From NCBI GenBank assembly GCA_002356515.1, contig AP017605.1, forward strand, positions 6,371,020 to 6,435,019: 64,000 nucleotides of DNA, written 5' to 3'. A model generated the notes under the pieces. It worked only from the letters and a program-made list of their open reading frames with translations, ran no database searches and was not told the origin of the DNA. The position numbers were made by a program, and so were the translations under genes. Of this stretch, positions 7,039 to 16,012 are shown one piece after another (the first letter of the stretch is position 1; the number at the start of each line of letters is the position of its first letter). Source of the DNA: Mesorhizobium loti. Its GTDB lineage: Bacteria > Pseudomonadota > Alphaproteobacteria > Rhizobiales > Rhizobiaceae.

Positions 7039-9305
7039 GATTTGACCTCCGTCAGGGTGACGTCTATCTCTTCGGGAGCCGCACCGGCCTCGGTCAGCCC
7101 GGTTTCGATGGCGTAGATAAGGGCGACGCGGGCGTGGTAGCGCGATCCCATGGCCTCGCCCCGCTGCGGCACCACGATGGGCTCCGGCATTTCGCCCAGT
7201 GCATAGGCCGCCGCATTGGCACCGAGCGCGCGATAGTGCTCAAGCCTGGTGATCGGCGCATTGGAAAACAGTTCGAGATTGTTGTGCGGCTGACGGTCGC
7301 GCTGATGGATGACGGCCGTGCCCTTGGCCTGGACGCCGATGCCGATGCCGCTGCCGGCAAGCCGGGCGGCGGACAGACCGAGGAAGGAGGTATCGGCGGT
7401 ATGGCGAAAGCGAACGACGCGCGCCTTGAGCCCGCGTGCGCGAATTGCATCCAGCATCGCGCCAAGCACTTCGGAGAGCCGATGTCCGGCCGTCGTCCGA
7501 TAAAGCTTGAGCCCGAATGCCGGGCTGATGCCGATGACCACATCGTCCTTGGCCGATCCGTTGGCCGCCGGCCCAAGATTGCGATAGCGGATGTGCCTTG
7601 CCTCGTCCTTCTCGTGCAAGGCTTCCGAGCGCAGCACCTCCTTCTGGTCCAGCACATCGCGGATGTCATTGAGCTGCAGACGCCGTTCTTCGGACACGCG
7701 GTAGCCGGAGCCCGGGCCGAGATAGTCGTTGGGATCGTTCACCGCGCTGACGATCCGCCCGTTGCGGATCATGGCCGAGGTCTGGAGATAGTCACCAGAA
7801 AGGCGCAGCTTGACCACGTCGAGGAGGTTCTCCGCCTCTTCGCGGAACCCACGCTTGGCCAGCGCCTTGACCACATCGATCACGGTGATGCCACGCTCCT
7901 TGATGGCTTCGCTGATAAAGCTGACGTCGCGCGGCATCAGGCTGCGCGTATCGTCGGAACCGGACGCGTAGACCACACTGCTCTTCATGTCCTCGGTCGG
8001 GGAGGAAAGGTCGAGTTCCTCGAACACGGCAGCGATCGCTTCCACCGCCCGCTCGCGCAGCTCGATCGCGCGCGACTCGGGCAGCGGCGTCAGCCCGCCA
8101 TCGGCCTCGAAATCGCGCTGCAGCACCAGATAATCTTCCAGTTCCTCGCCGTTGATCAGCGACGGGTTGAACGAATTGTCGTATTTCAGGATCGATCCCA
8201 TGCCGGAGCAGATCAGATCCGAGCCGGCAATCAGATAGGGAAGGATTTTGGCGCCGACGCGAATTTCCGATTCGGTCGAGCGCGCGTCATTGCCGGACGC
8301 GCATTCGAGATCGAGCCAGACGGCGATGAGGTTCTCGGCCATCAGCTCGCGGACGCCGCCGGGTATAGTGGCGGTCAAGGGCGCCCCGTCGATGCCGCCA
8401 TTTTGCGTGCCCTGCACGCCCATGCCACGCTGCAGACAGAGGCAGCGCGCCTCCAGGTAGAGCAGTGATTTCGCTTCATGGAAGCCCATCAGCAGCTCTG
8501 AGCCGGCACCCGACGTGCAGCGCATCTTGACGCCGCGCGAGGCATAGGCGGCGGCGAGAAATGCCTTGGACCACGGCGTGTCGTCGCCATCGGTGAACGA
8601 CTTTTCAGTTCCGTAGACGGAAACGGTTTCGGCGTAGGAGGTGAAGCCGGCCATGGCGATGCGCAGTTCTTCGGCTTCCTCGCTGGAACACTGGAACAGC
8701 GTTCCCCAGCGGCCGACCGCGCCGCCCACCGCGCACGCCACCGCGTTGGACCAGGCGTTGCGCGACACGCGCATCGTCGTCTCGATCTCGTCGAAGCCAA
8801 AGGCGACAGCAGTCGCCGCGTCGGCGGCGAGCTGCAACGGGTCGTCCTTGGCGTTGGTGACATGCGCCTGATTGCCCGGCGTCTTGCGCGCCCGCATCTT
8901 CGAATAGGCGAAGGCGATCTCCAGCGCGTTGAGCTGCGACACCACCTCGGCGAGTTTCGCGGGCGTCATGCCATGGGCGAGCCGCACCAGCGTTTCGCGC
9001 GGCACGTTCATGTCGACCAGCCAGCGTGCGACGGTCGCCGAGTCCAGCGCCATCGCTTCAGGCGCCACCTCCGGGTCGATGTGATGGCGGGCAATGAAGC
9101 GGTCGATCATGTCGTAGTCGTGTTCGAGCACCCCATCGAGGGACACGACGCGCCCCTCCTTGATGCCGACGCCGGGCTTGGGATCGGCCGGGCTGGAGAA
9201 GGCGGAGAAGCCGTTGGCGGGGTCTTCCGCCGCGAACTTGTCCAGCCGCAACGGCCGCTCGTCCCAGTCGGCGAAGCGCTTCCAGCGGTTCAGTTTCGGC
9301 GTCAT
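7035..9305 (-). CDS. B12-dependent diol/glycerol dehydratase, fused large and medium subunits
   Basis: A 756-residue protein. The first ~550 residues match the catalytic TIM-barrel subunit of adenosylcobalamin-dependent diol dehydratase (PduC/DhaB1), including KMRARKTPGNQAHVTN, FTSYAETVSVYGTEKSF and GSELLMGFHEAKSLLYLEARC. The last ~170 residues (from about VVIGISPAFGLKLYRT) are the medium subunit (PduD/DhaB2) that holds the cofactor; the two are separate proteins in enterobacteria. It would convert a 1,2-diol to an aldehyde, for example propanediol to propionaldehyde. Such enzymes need an ATP-dependent reactivase; none is visible here. It is the first gene of the leftward operon and faces an 890-bp gene-free stretch. 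Confidence 0.88.
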   Translation of the reverse strand: MTPKLNRWKRFADWDERPLRLDKFAAEDPANGFSAFSSPADPKPGVGIKEGRVVSLDGVLEHDYDMIDRFIARHHIDPEVAPEAMALDSATVARWLVDMNVPRETLVRLAHGMTPAKLAEVVSQLNALEIAFAYSKMRARKTPGNQAHVTNAKDDPLQLAADAATAVAFGFDEIETTMRVSRNAWSNAVACAVGGAVGRWGTLFQCSSEEAEELRIAMAGFTSYAETVSVYGTEKSFTDGDDTPWSKAFLAAAYASRGVKMRCTSGAGSELLMGFHEAKSLLYLEARCLCLQRGMGVQGTQNGGIDGAPLTATIPGGVRELMAENLIAVWLDLECASGNDARSTESEIRVGAKILPYLIAGSDLICSGMGSILKYDNSFNPSLINGEELEDYLVLQRDFEADGGLTPLPESRAIELRERAVEAIAAVFEELDLSSPTEDMKSSVVYASGSDDTRSLMPRDVSFISEAIKERGITVIDVVKALAKRGFREEAENLLDVVKLRLSGDYLQTSAMIRNGRIVSAVNDPNDYLGPGSGYRVSEERRLQLNDIRDVLDQKEVLRSEALHEKDEARHIRYRNLGPAANGSAKDDVVIGISPAFGLKLYRTTAGHRLSEVLGAMLDAIRARGLKARVVRFRHTADTSFLGLSAARLAGSGIGIGVQAKGTAVIHQRDRQPHNNLELFSNAPITRLEHYRALGANAAAYALGEMPEPIVVPQRGEAMGSRYHARVALIYAIETGLTEAGAAPEEIDVTLTEVKS

Positions 9306-10196
9306 GCGTGCTATCCTCGACCCAGCCGAAAGACTAGTGAATGCCTATTCGCCACACAATGACCCTGTATCGACCGCCGGCCAAGGGGGTGCACGCCGCA
9401 GGCTCAATATACCCGAAGCTCCTCGCCTCGATTGGCGCGGTGACGGCACTTTTGAAAGACCACCTAGGCGCTATCGGACGCCGCAAGCTGCAAGAAATCT
9501 TCCAATTGATCTCGATAGTTGGTGAAACCTCGAAATGTTATGCTGTTTGAACAATCGAGTGGGAGTAGAGGAACGGACGGCAATAGCGTAGCGGCGGCGA
9601 TTTTCGCAATTGTATGAATTGTTTTCGTGTCCGCATTTCGCTTCCTGCCGAACTGGCATTCTCCATCTGCAGTCTGGCAAGTCAGATCTGCGGCCAGGTA
9701 CCTGATGAAGTAAAGCCCTTTCAAAAAGGGGAGAGGGCTATAGCGTAGAATGGCGTGCGAAGAGGCGGTCTGCCTTCCCCCGCATCTCGGTCTTTGACAT
9801 CAATTTTGCGGTTCGCCCGAAAGCAGACATCTACGGCGACTTCAGCGACTTGCCGCGTCGTGGCAAGCGTTCGCCTCCAGATTTGGAGGTACATTGGCGT
9901 CGCGGCCGGTCGGCCATTCAATTGGCAATCCGTGAGGGTTCATGTTTGCAGCCGCATTTGCGCTGCATCAATGCCACGCACAGCCGACAGACTTAGAAAC
10001 GAAATCAGTAGACCGGGATTTCAGCTCGGATCGAGAAAGGATCGCAGCCGTTACGTGACAGCGATGGTCACATAGTGGTCGATAGATATGTGCGACGGTT
10101 CCTGCCGAAAACGGATTGAAAGCGTCGAACGAACTCAACTCACTGGTTTGCGTTAGACGGTGGCCAGGATTTTCGCGAATGCAGAGGGATCGGAAC
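9306..10196. other. 890-bp stretch with no convincing gene
   Basis: This stretch lies between the divergent diol dehydratase and phosphoketolase genes. Only short frames of 66-106 codons occur, on both strands and overlapping each other, and none has a recognisable domain. It is less GC-rich than its neighbours (for example around 9530-9720), as expected of a double promoter region or decayed DNA. A B12 riboswitch would be reasonable ahead of the diol dehydratase, but I could not recognise its conserved B12 box with confidence. Confidence 0.5.
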
Positions 10197-12590
10197 ATGG
10201 ACGACCATTCGAGAACTGCGGCTGATGCGAACCGTTTGTCCGCACGGGAGCTACACGATCTCGACGCGTACTGGCGCGCCGCCAACTACCTGACCATCGG
10301 CCAGATTTACCTGCTCGACAATCCGCTGCTGCGCGAGCCGCTCCGGCTTGAGCATGTCAAGCCGCGGCTGCTTGGTCATTGGGGGACCTCGCCGGGGCTC
10401 AGCTTCATCTATGCGCATCTCAACCGCGCAATCAGGCAGCGCGACGCCAACGTCATCTATGTCTGCGGTCCCGGCCACGGCGGCCCCGCCATGGTGGCCA
10501 ACACCTATCTCGAGGGCACTTACAGCGAACTCAATCCCGATGTCTCGCTCGATGAGACCGGCATGAAGAAGCTGTTTCGCCAGTTTTCCTTTCCGGGCGG
10601 CATTCCCAGCCACGCGGCGCCGGATGTGCCGGGATCAATCCATGAGGGAGGCGAGTTGGGCTATTCGCTCTCGCATGCCTATGGCGCGGCATTCGACAAC
10701 CCGGATCTCATCGTCGCTTGCGTGGTCGGAGACGGCGAGGCGGAAACCGGACCGCTTGCCACCGCCTGGCATTCCAACAAATTCCTCAATCCGGCGCATG
10801 ACGGTGCGGTGCTGCCGATCCTGCATCTCAATGGCTACAAGATCGCCAATCCGACCATTCTCGCCCGGATCCCCGAAGAGGAACTGCGCGCGCTGTTCGT
10901 AGGCTACGGCTATGAGCCGCTGTTCGTCGAAGGCCACGACCCGGCCCTGATGCATGAAAAGATGGCGGTCGTGCTCGACGAAGCGCTCGACCGCATCAAG
11001 GCGATCCAGGAAACTGCGCGCAGCAGCGGCGCCATTGTCCAGTCGCGGCCGAGATGGCCGATGATCGTGCTGCGCAGCCCAAAGGGCTGGACCGGGCCCA
11101 AGGAAGTCGACGGATTGAAGACCGAAGGTTTCTGGCGCGCGCATCAGGTTCCCTTGTCGGGTCTCGCCGAAAACCCGGCGCATCTGAAGATGCTCGAGGA
11201 TTGGATGCGCAGCTACCGGCCGGAAGAGCTGTTTGACGCAACAGGTGCTCCAGCGCCGACGATCCGCGCGACTGCTCCGCAGGGCTCAAGGCGCATGAGC
11301 GCCAACCCGCATGCCAATGGCGGCCTTCTGCGCCGTTCTCTCGATTTGCCCGGTCTTGATCAGCACGCCATTGTGATCGAGCGCCCCGGAGCCGTGAAGG
11401 CGGAGTCGACACGGGTCATGGGCCACTTCCTGCGCGACGTGATGGCACTCAACCAGGGCGCCAGGAACTTCCGCATCGTTGGCCCCGATGAGACGGCGTC
11501 GAACCGGCTTCAGGATGTCTTTGAGGTGACGGAACGCGCCTGGATGGAAGAAATCCTTCCAGAGGACGTCCATCTCGGACGAGACGGCAGGGTGATCGAG
11601 ATCCTGTCCGAGCATACCTGCCAGGGCTGGCTGGAAGGCTATCTGCTGACCGGCCGGCATGGCTTTTTCTCGTGCTACGAGGCCTTCACGCACATCATTG
11701 ACTCCATGTTCAACCAGCATGCCAAATGGCTTGACGCCTGCCGCAAGCTGCCATGGCGGCAGCCGGTTGCGTCACTGAACTACCTCTTGTCCAGTCACGT
11801 CTGGCACCAGGAACACAATGGCTTCAGCCATCAGGATCCCGGCTTCATCGACGTCGCCCTGAACAAGAAGGCTGATGTCGTGCGTGTCTATCTGCCGCCG
11901 GATGCCAACAGCCTGCTCTGTGTGACCGACCATGTGCTGAAGACCTGGAACCGCATCAACGTCATCGTCGCCGGCAAGGCGCCATCCTGGCAGTGGCTGG
12001 GCATCGAGGAGGCGATCGTCCACTGCAACGCCGGCGTCGGGATATGGGAGTGGGCCTCGACTGACCACGGCGCCGAGCCGGACGTGGTCATGGCCTGCGC
12101 CGGCGACGTGCCGACGCTGGAGACGCTTGCCGCGGTACAGATCCTGAAAGAGCATATTCCGGATCTGCGGATCAGGGTGGTCAACATTGTCGACCTGATG
12201 ACCCTGCAGCCCAAGGAGCATCATCCGCACGGCCTGTCGGACCGCGACTTCGACGCGCTGTTCAGCAAGGACAAGCCAGTGATCTTCGCCTATCACGGTT
12301 ATCCCTGGACTATCCATCGGCTGACCTACCGACGGACCAACCACCAGAACATTCATGTGCGCGGCTACAATGAAGAAGGCACGACCACCACGCCCTTCGA
12401 CATGACTGTACTCAACGGCCTCGACAGGTATCATCTTGTGCTCAGCGTGCTCGACCGGATTCCCGAGCCGAGCGGCGCCCATGTCGGGCTCAAACACGCG
12501 ATGGAAGGAAAGCTGATTGAGCATCGAGCCTATATCCGCGCCCACGGGCAGGATATGCCGGAGATTCTCGGCTGGAAGTGGGAACAGTAA
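10197..12590 (+). CDS. xfp: Phosphoketolase
   Basis: A 797-residue thiamine diphosphate enzyme that splits xylulose 5-phosphate and/or fructose 6-phosphate with phosphate, giving acetyl phosphate. Visible signatures are [21 protein letters not shown] in the N-terminal part and the ThDP motif [21 protein letters not shown]; the length matches the family. The ATG at 10197 is preferred over an in-frame start 27 codons upstream because the family begins near here and GAGGGATCGGAA precedes it. Acetate kinase follows 18 bases later, so the pair turns sugar phosphate into acetate plus ATP without respiration. No good FNR/FixK site is seen just upstream; a poor match is at 9958-9971. Confidence 0.95.
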   Translation: MDDHSRTAADANRLSARELHDLDAYWRAANYLTIGQIYLLDNPLLREPLRLEHVKPRLLGHWGTSPGLSFIYAHLNRAIRQRDANVIYVCGPGHGGPAMVANTYLEGTYSELNPDVSLDETGMKKLFRQFSFPGGIPSHAAPDVPGSIHEGGELGYSLSHAYGAAFDNPDLIVACVVGDGEAETGPLATAWHSNKFLNPAHDGAVLPILHLNGYKIANPTILARIPEEELRALFVGYGYEPLFVEGHDPALMHEKMAVVLDEALDRIKAIQETARSSGAIVQSRPRWPMIVLRSPKGWTGPKEVDGLKTEGFWRAHQVPLSGLAENPAHLKMLEDWMRSYRPEELFDATGAPAPTIRATAPQGSRRMSANPHANGGLLRRSLDLPGLDQHAIVIERPGAVKAESTRVMGHFLRDVMALNQGARNFRIVGPDETASNRLQDVFEVTERAWMEEILPEDVHLGRDGRVIEILSEHTCQGWLEGYLLTGRHGFFSCYEAFTHIIDSMFNQHAKWLDACRKLPWRQPVASLNYLLSSHVWHQEHNGFSHQDPGFIDVALNKKADVVRVYLPPDANSLLCVTDHVLKTWNRINVIVAGKAPSWQWLGIEEAIVHCNAGVGIWEWASTDHGAEPDVVMACAGDVPTLETLAAVQILKEHIPDLRIRVVNIVDLMTLQPKEHHPHGLSDRDFDALFSKDKPVIFAYHGYPWTIHRLTYRRTNHQNIHVRGYNEEGTTTTPFDMTVLNGLDRYHLVLSVLDRIPEPSGAHVGLKHAMEGKLIEHRAYIRAHGQDMPEILGWKWEQ

Positions 12591-12608
12591 GCCGGTGACA
12601 GGCCGATC

Positions 12609-13775
12609 ATGACTGATGCGATCCTGGTCCTCAATGGCGGCTCATCAAGCCTGAAGTTCGCCGTCTTCGAGGAGCAAGGGGACCTTCCCCTGCTGTTGCG
12701 CGGCAGCGTGTCTTCGCTCGCCCGAAATCCGAGACTGCGCACGGTGGCCACGGCAGCGGCGGCTGCGGTCGACAAGAGCCTTGGCGATGGACCGATCGCG
12801 ATCGCCGACGCATCTTCGGCGGTGGCCTCGTTGCTCGCCGATCGCAATCTCCTCGGCCGGATCGGCAAGATCGGCCATCGCATCGTTCATGGCGGTCAGG
12901 CCTTCACAGCGGCGGCTCTGCTCGACGCAGGTACATTGGCAGCCCTGCACGGGCTGGAGCCGCTCGCGCCTATCCATCAGGCTATCAACCTCGAGATCGT
13001 CAAGCTGGCAGCTGAGCTGCTGCCGCACGCCGCGCAAGTCGGCTGCTTCGATACGGCATTTCACGCAACCCGGCCGGCGCTTGCCAAGATCTACGGTCTG
13101 CCCCGAGACATGGCGGAGCAGGGGATCGTTTCCTACGGCTTTCACGGACTGTCTTACAGCCACATTGCAGGGATGTTGCGGGAACGGTACGGCGCCGGCT
13201 CCGGTGGCCGGGCGATCGTTGCCCATCTCGGCAGCGGCGCGAGCCTGTGCGCCATGCGGGCAGGGGCAAGTGTGGCGACCACAATGGGATTTTCGACGCT
13301 CGACGGTCTCGTCATGAGCACCCGCTGCGGCGCGCTGGATCCGGGCGTGATCCTGCATCTTCTGCGTAGCAAGAACTTATCGGCCGATGAACTGACCGAC
13401 CTTCTCTACGAGCGCTCGGGCCTGCTGGGCGTGTCCGGCATTTCCGGGGACATGCAGACCTTGCTCGACAGCAAGGACCCAGCGGCCGTTCAAGCCGTCG
13501 ATCTCTTCATCTATCGCGTCGGGCGAGAGATCGGGTCGCTGGCAGCCGCGCTTGGCGGTCTCGACACTTTGGTGTTTACCGCCGGTATTGGCGAGCACGC
13601 GCCCCTGATCCGGCGCAAAGTCTGCGAGGCTGCCGCGTGGCTTGGCCTGGCGCTTGATGAAGGCTTGAACCAAAACGGCGATGGTCTCGTCAGCGCCGCT
13701 ACGTCACGTGTCGATATTCTTGTCATTCCCGCCGATGAGGAGTTCGCCGTGGCGCGAGACCTGCTTGCTTTCTGA
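12609..13775 (+). CDS. ackA: Acetate kinase
   Basis: A 388-residue acetate kinase of the ASKHA fold, a normal length for the family. The N-terminal NGGSSSLKF phosphate-binding motif, the central SYGFHGLSY, HLGSGASLCA and TMGFSTLDGLVMSTRCG blocks, and the C-terminal TAGIGEHAPLIR motif are all present. It makes ATP and acetate from acetyl phosphate supplied by the phosphoketolase encoded 18 bases upstream, so the two are almost certainly one operon. No phosphotransacetylase is visible, which fits a dedicated phosphoketolase-acetate kinase route. Confidence 0.96.
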   Translation: MTDAILVLNGGSSSLKFAVFEEQGDLPLLLRGSVSSLARNPRLRTVATAAAAAVDKSLGDGPIAIADASSAVASLLADRNLLGRIGKIGHRIVHGGQAFTAAALLDAGTLAALHGLEPLAPIHQAINLEIVKLAAELLPHAAQVGCFDTAFHATRPALAKIYGLPRDMAEQGIVSYGFHGLSYSHIAGMLRERYGAGSGGRAIVAHLGSGASLCAMRAGASVATTMGFSTLDGLVMSTRCGALDPGVILHLLRSKNLSADELTDLLYERSGLLGVSGISGDMQTLLDSKDPAAVQAVDLFIYRVGREIGSLAAALGGLDTLVFTAGIGEHAPLIRRKVCEAAAWLGLALDEGLNQNGDGLVSAATSRVDILVIPADEEFAVARDLLAF

Positions 13776-13784
13776 GCAGGTCTC
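13756..13784 (+). terminator. Hairpin over the ackA stop codon
   Basis: Perfect 10-bp arms GAGACCTGCT/AGCAGGTCTC around a 9-base loop overlap the ackA stop codon at 13773-13775. There is no clear T-run afterwards, so it may be a weak terminator or an mRNA-stabilising stem for the xfp-ackA transcript. Confidence 0.5.
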
Positions 13785-13810
13785 GTTGCGGCTGGGAGGC
13801 GAGCGAGTAC

Positions 13811-14326
13811 CTACGCCGGCAGACTGGCGCCCCGCTTGCGCTGAACCAGAACGAGTGTCGCATCGTCGGGGTCGGCAGTCACGGTGAAACCCATCTCGCG
13901 CTCAAGATCGATCGCTGCGCGGTTTTCCCGATTTTCGATCGATTCGATCGTTTCGAGACCGTGCTCATCTGCGTAGCGCGCGACGTGGGCGAGCAATTCC
14001 CAGCTGACCCCCAAATGTTTGCGGTCATCGCGGATGCAGATGGCGACCTCGCCACGCCTGTCGGCCGGATCGCTGGCCAGCGTCGCCACCGCGATCAACA
14101 TTCCGTCCGGTGCGAATGCCAGGAAATTATGGATATGCGCATCGTCGGATCGGGTCATCGCAACCAGCCTCTCGTGCGAAACTTCCCGCACGGCGCCCAG
14201 AAAGCGGAAGCGCAGATCCTCGGGCGTCACATGGGTGAAAAACTCGGCGACCGTCGGCTCGTCTTCGGGGCGTGCACCGCGAACGTCAAAGCGGAATCCT
14301 GAGTGCGTGGTAAGGGTCGTGTTCAT
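13811..14326 (-). CDS. GNAT-family N-acetyltransferase (Pat-like)
   Basis: A 171-residue GNAT acetyltransferase. The core runs from FDVRGARPEDEPTVAEFF through EVAICIRDDRKHLGVSWELLAHVARYA (motif A region) to REMGFTV. The segment TPEDLRFRFLGAVREVSHE closely resembles the GNAT domain fused to the acyl-CoA synthetase at 30.9 kb (SPDDLRLRFLSPRKSFSD), the type found in protein lysine acetyltransferases that silence acetyl-CoA synthetases. The ATG at 14326 is chosen because AGGA lies about 9 bases upstream. It follows the fixK-type gene by 63 bp on the same strand and is probably co-transcribed. Protein-acetylation function is inferred. Confidence 0.8.
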   Translation of the reverse strand: MNTTLTTHSGFRFDVRGARPEDEPTVAEFFTHVTPEDLRFRFLGAVREVSHERLVAMTRSDDAHIHNFLAFAPDGMLIAVATLASDPADRRGEVAICIRDDRKHLGVSWELLAHVARYADEHGLETIESIENRENRAAIDLEREMGFTVTADPDDATLVLVQRKRGASLPA

Positions 14327-14389
14327 CGTCTTCGGTCCTTGGCTTGCCCTTGCGGGCATTGTTGTTCTGGATCGCTAAAGCGGTGCGCG

Positions 14390-15022
14390 TCATTCGCCCA
14401 TGTCGAGCAGCACGTCCTGCTTGAGAATCTCGAGGCTGCGCAGGCCAAGCAGGCGAATGACGCCCTTGTCCTTCAGGCGGGTGAAGACCCGCGACACGGT
14501 CTCGATAGTGAGGCCGAGATAGTCGCCAATATCCATGCGCGACATCGGCAACTCGACCTGGCGCAGGCCGCCCTGGCGTTCCGCCATGTCGACCAGGAAG
14601 GCGGCAACACGCTCGATGGCATTCTGGCGGCCAAGCACCAGCAGATGTTCCTGGGCTCTGATCAGACCTTTGAGTGCCAGCGGCAGCAACTGCCGGGACA
14701 TGTCCGCGGCTGAGGCGATCCGGAAAACCCGGATGCCGGTCGCATTGATCGCCTCGGCGAAGAAATGATGGGTGGCGTCGGCTTCGAAGCCGAATGTCTC
14801 TCCGGCCATATGGAAGGCGCTGATCTGCCGGCGGCCATCGGCCAGAAGGCGGTAGACGCGCACGGCGCCGAATTCGACCTGGTAAAGCGGCCCTGCCTTT
14901 TCGCCCTGGGCGTAGATCTCCGTACCCGCCGGGAAGAAGCTCACCGGCTGCGTCGCATCGAGCAGAGCAAAAGGGGCCTGCTGCGTGGGCAGTTCAATAT
15001 TGGCGATCTGTTGAGCGTACAT
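14390..15022 (-). CDS. fixK: Crp/Fnr-family regulator, FixK type
   Basis: A 210-residue Crp/Fnr regulator with an N-terminal cyclic-nucleotide-binding-like beta roll and a C-terminal helix-turn-helix (MDIGDYLGLTIETVSRVFTRLKDKG) whose E..SR contacts predict binding to TTGAT-N4-ATCAA. It lacks the N-terminal cysteine cluster of Fnr/FnrN, so it is FixK-like and would be active without sensing oxygen itself, under FixLJ control. The length equals rhizobial FixK proteins (about 211 residues). The ATG at 15022 is chosen over a longer frame. A partial site TTGATCCGTGACAA at 15037-15050, just upstream of the start, could allow feedback control. Confidence 0.85.
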   Translation of the reverse strand: MYAQQIANIELPTQQAPFALLDATQPVSFFPAGTEIYAQGEKAGPLYQVEFGAVRVYRLLADGRRQISAFHMAGETFGFEADATHHFFAEAINATGIRVFRIASAADMSRQLLPLALKGLIRAQEHLLVLGRQNAIERVAAFLVDMAERQGGLRQVELPMSRMDIGDYLGLTIETVSRVFTRLKDKGVIRLLGLRSLEILKQDVLLDMGE

Positions 15023-15185
15023 GGCTGTGTTCCCGGTTGATCCGTGACAACAGAAGTCGCGCAAAATCGAACCGGCCGAAATTCGGTTATGTCCCTAAGG
15101 GAAACTACCTAGGCGCTCGTCGGCGCCGAGCCGGGCGAAGCGGCGTGGCCGCGGGAAACCGCGTAACTGGCGCAGCGCGATCGCC

Positions 15186-15199
15186 TTGACCATGGTCAA
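15186..15199 (+). promoter_or_regulatory. FNR/FixK-type site
   Basis: TTGACCATGGTCAA is a symmetric match to TTGAT-N4-ATCAA with C/G at the inner positions. It lies 104 bp upstream of the small membrane protein gene and 164 bp from the divergent fixK start, one of two sites in this intergenic region. Confidence 0.65.
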
Positions 15200-15220
15200 A
15201 TGACGACGAGGCCGGTCGGC

Positions 15221-15234
15221 TTGATCGGGATCAA
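15221..15234 (+). promoter_or_regulatory. FNR/FixK-type site
   Basis: TTGATCGGGATCAA is an exact match to TTGAT-N4-ATCAA. Its centre is about 62 bp from the ATG of the small membrane protein at 15290, a normal distance for FixK/FNR activation. Confidence 0.8.
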
Positions 15235-15289
15235 TGTTTCGCGCGGCGGTTCTGCCACTCTTGGCCAGAACCAACAAGAGGATTTGACC

Positions 15290-15457
15290 ATGTCCGCCGA
15301 TGACATCGTTCTCTGGGGCGTCGCGTTTGGGTTTGCCTATCTCGCCGGAGCATCGATTTGCTTTGAACTCGCGTCGGCAACCACAGGCGAACCTTCTGCG
15401 ACAAACTACAGCTTTGGCCGCCATGCACGACCTAGTCGGGTGAAGGTGAGGTACTGA
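15290..15457 (+). CDS. Small membrane protein, unknown function
   Basis: A 55-residue protein with one hydrophobic segment near its N-terminus (VLWGVAFGFAYLAGASICF) and a basic C-terminal tail. The ATG is preceded by AAGAGGA. An exact FNR/FixK-type site lies 55 bp upstream, and the phasin gene begins immediately after its stop, so both are probably read as one oxygen-regulated transcript. I do not recognise a family. Confidence 0.65.
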   Translation: MSADDIVLWGVAFGFAYLAGASICFELASATTGEPSATNYSFGRHARPSRVKVRY

Positions 15458-15458
15458 G

Positions 15459-15869
15459 ATGACGACATGCGATCTGGAAGACGTCATCGCACCTTGGAAT
15501 GAGGCGTTGCGCGTGCCGGAGATGCTTCCTTTCATAAGGTCAGGGCAGAAGCTTCTGCAGGCGAACGTCGCCTTGCAGGCGCATTCCGCGCGGATTCTTA
15601 TGCGCTATCAGCTTGAAGGCCTCTCGTTCCTCGGGCGTCGGTTGGAAGCCGACCTGAAACTGGTCGAGACACTGATCGCCAGCGGCGAATTCGTGGATGC
15701 GTTCGACGTCGTCGGCAACTTTGTCCAAAACTCCACAGCCGCCTATGCGGACGAAATCGGCAAGGTCGCCTCGATCGGCGCCAGCTTCGCCGCGGAGGCG
15801 GCCGGGCATCTGCGCAAGGAGGCGCGCAACACGATCGAGGACATGGCCGCGGCGACCGCCACCGCCTGA
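15459..15869 (+). CDS. Phasin-family protein
   Basis: A 136-residue, almost wholly helical protein with the phasin pattern of amphipathic helices (IRSGQKLLQANVALQAH, DLKLVETLIASGEFVDAFDVVGNF, YADEIGKVASIGASFAAEAAGHL). Phasins coat polyhydroxyalkanoate granules. It starts directly after the small membrane protein and shares its two FNR/FixK-type sites, which fits carbon storage under low oxygen. No PHA synthase is nearby. Family call is moderately sure. Confidence 0.78.
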   Translation: MTTCDLEDVIAPWNEALRVPEMLPFIRSGQKLLQANVALQAHSARILMRYQLEGLSFLGRRLEADLKLVETLIASGEFVDAFDVVGNFVQNSTAAYADEIGKVASIGASFAAEAAGHLRKEARNTIEDMAAATATA

Positions 15870-15964
15870 GAACGTCCGGCTCTACGAGACGCGCCGCGGA
15901 GGTGGCGGGGGACTCGGTTCGTGCCGAACGCGCCAGTAAAGCCATGTGTGATCGAGTGCCAGAT

Positions 15965-15978
15965 TTGAGCCAGATCAA
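15965..15978 (+). promoter_or_regulatory. FNR/FixK-type site
   Basis: TTGAGCCAGATCAA matches the consensus with one changed base in the left half. It lies 34 bp upstream of the cytochrome c ATG at 16013; such closeness would need a very short leader. Confidence 0.55.
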
Positions 15979-16012
15979 GGTATGGCGTCCACATCTCATC
16001 CATGCTGGGACG

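Noticed and set aside
6999..8468. A 489-codon open frame on the plus strand
   Set aside because: It is opposite the diol dehydratase genes and is a shadow of high-GC codon bias; no domain is recognisable.
1..9305. Bacterial microcompartment genes with the diol dehydratase
   Set aside because: No frame shows the short BMC shell domains, and the dehydratase lacks a recognisable N-terminal encapsulation extension.
9958..9971. TTGCGCTGCATCAA upstream of phosphoketolase as an FNR/FixK site
   Set aside because: The left half is poor and it is more than 220 bp from the xfp start, so I do not claim oxygen control for xfp-ackA.
15037..15050. TTGATCCGTGACAA upstream of fixK as an autoregulatory site
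   Set aside because: The right half (GACAA) deviates and the site is only 14 bp from the fixK ATG; mentioned as possible but not listed as a feature.
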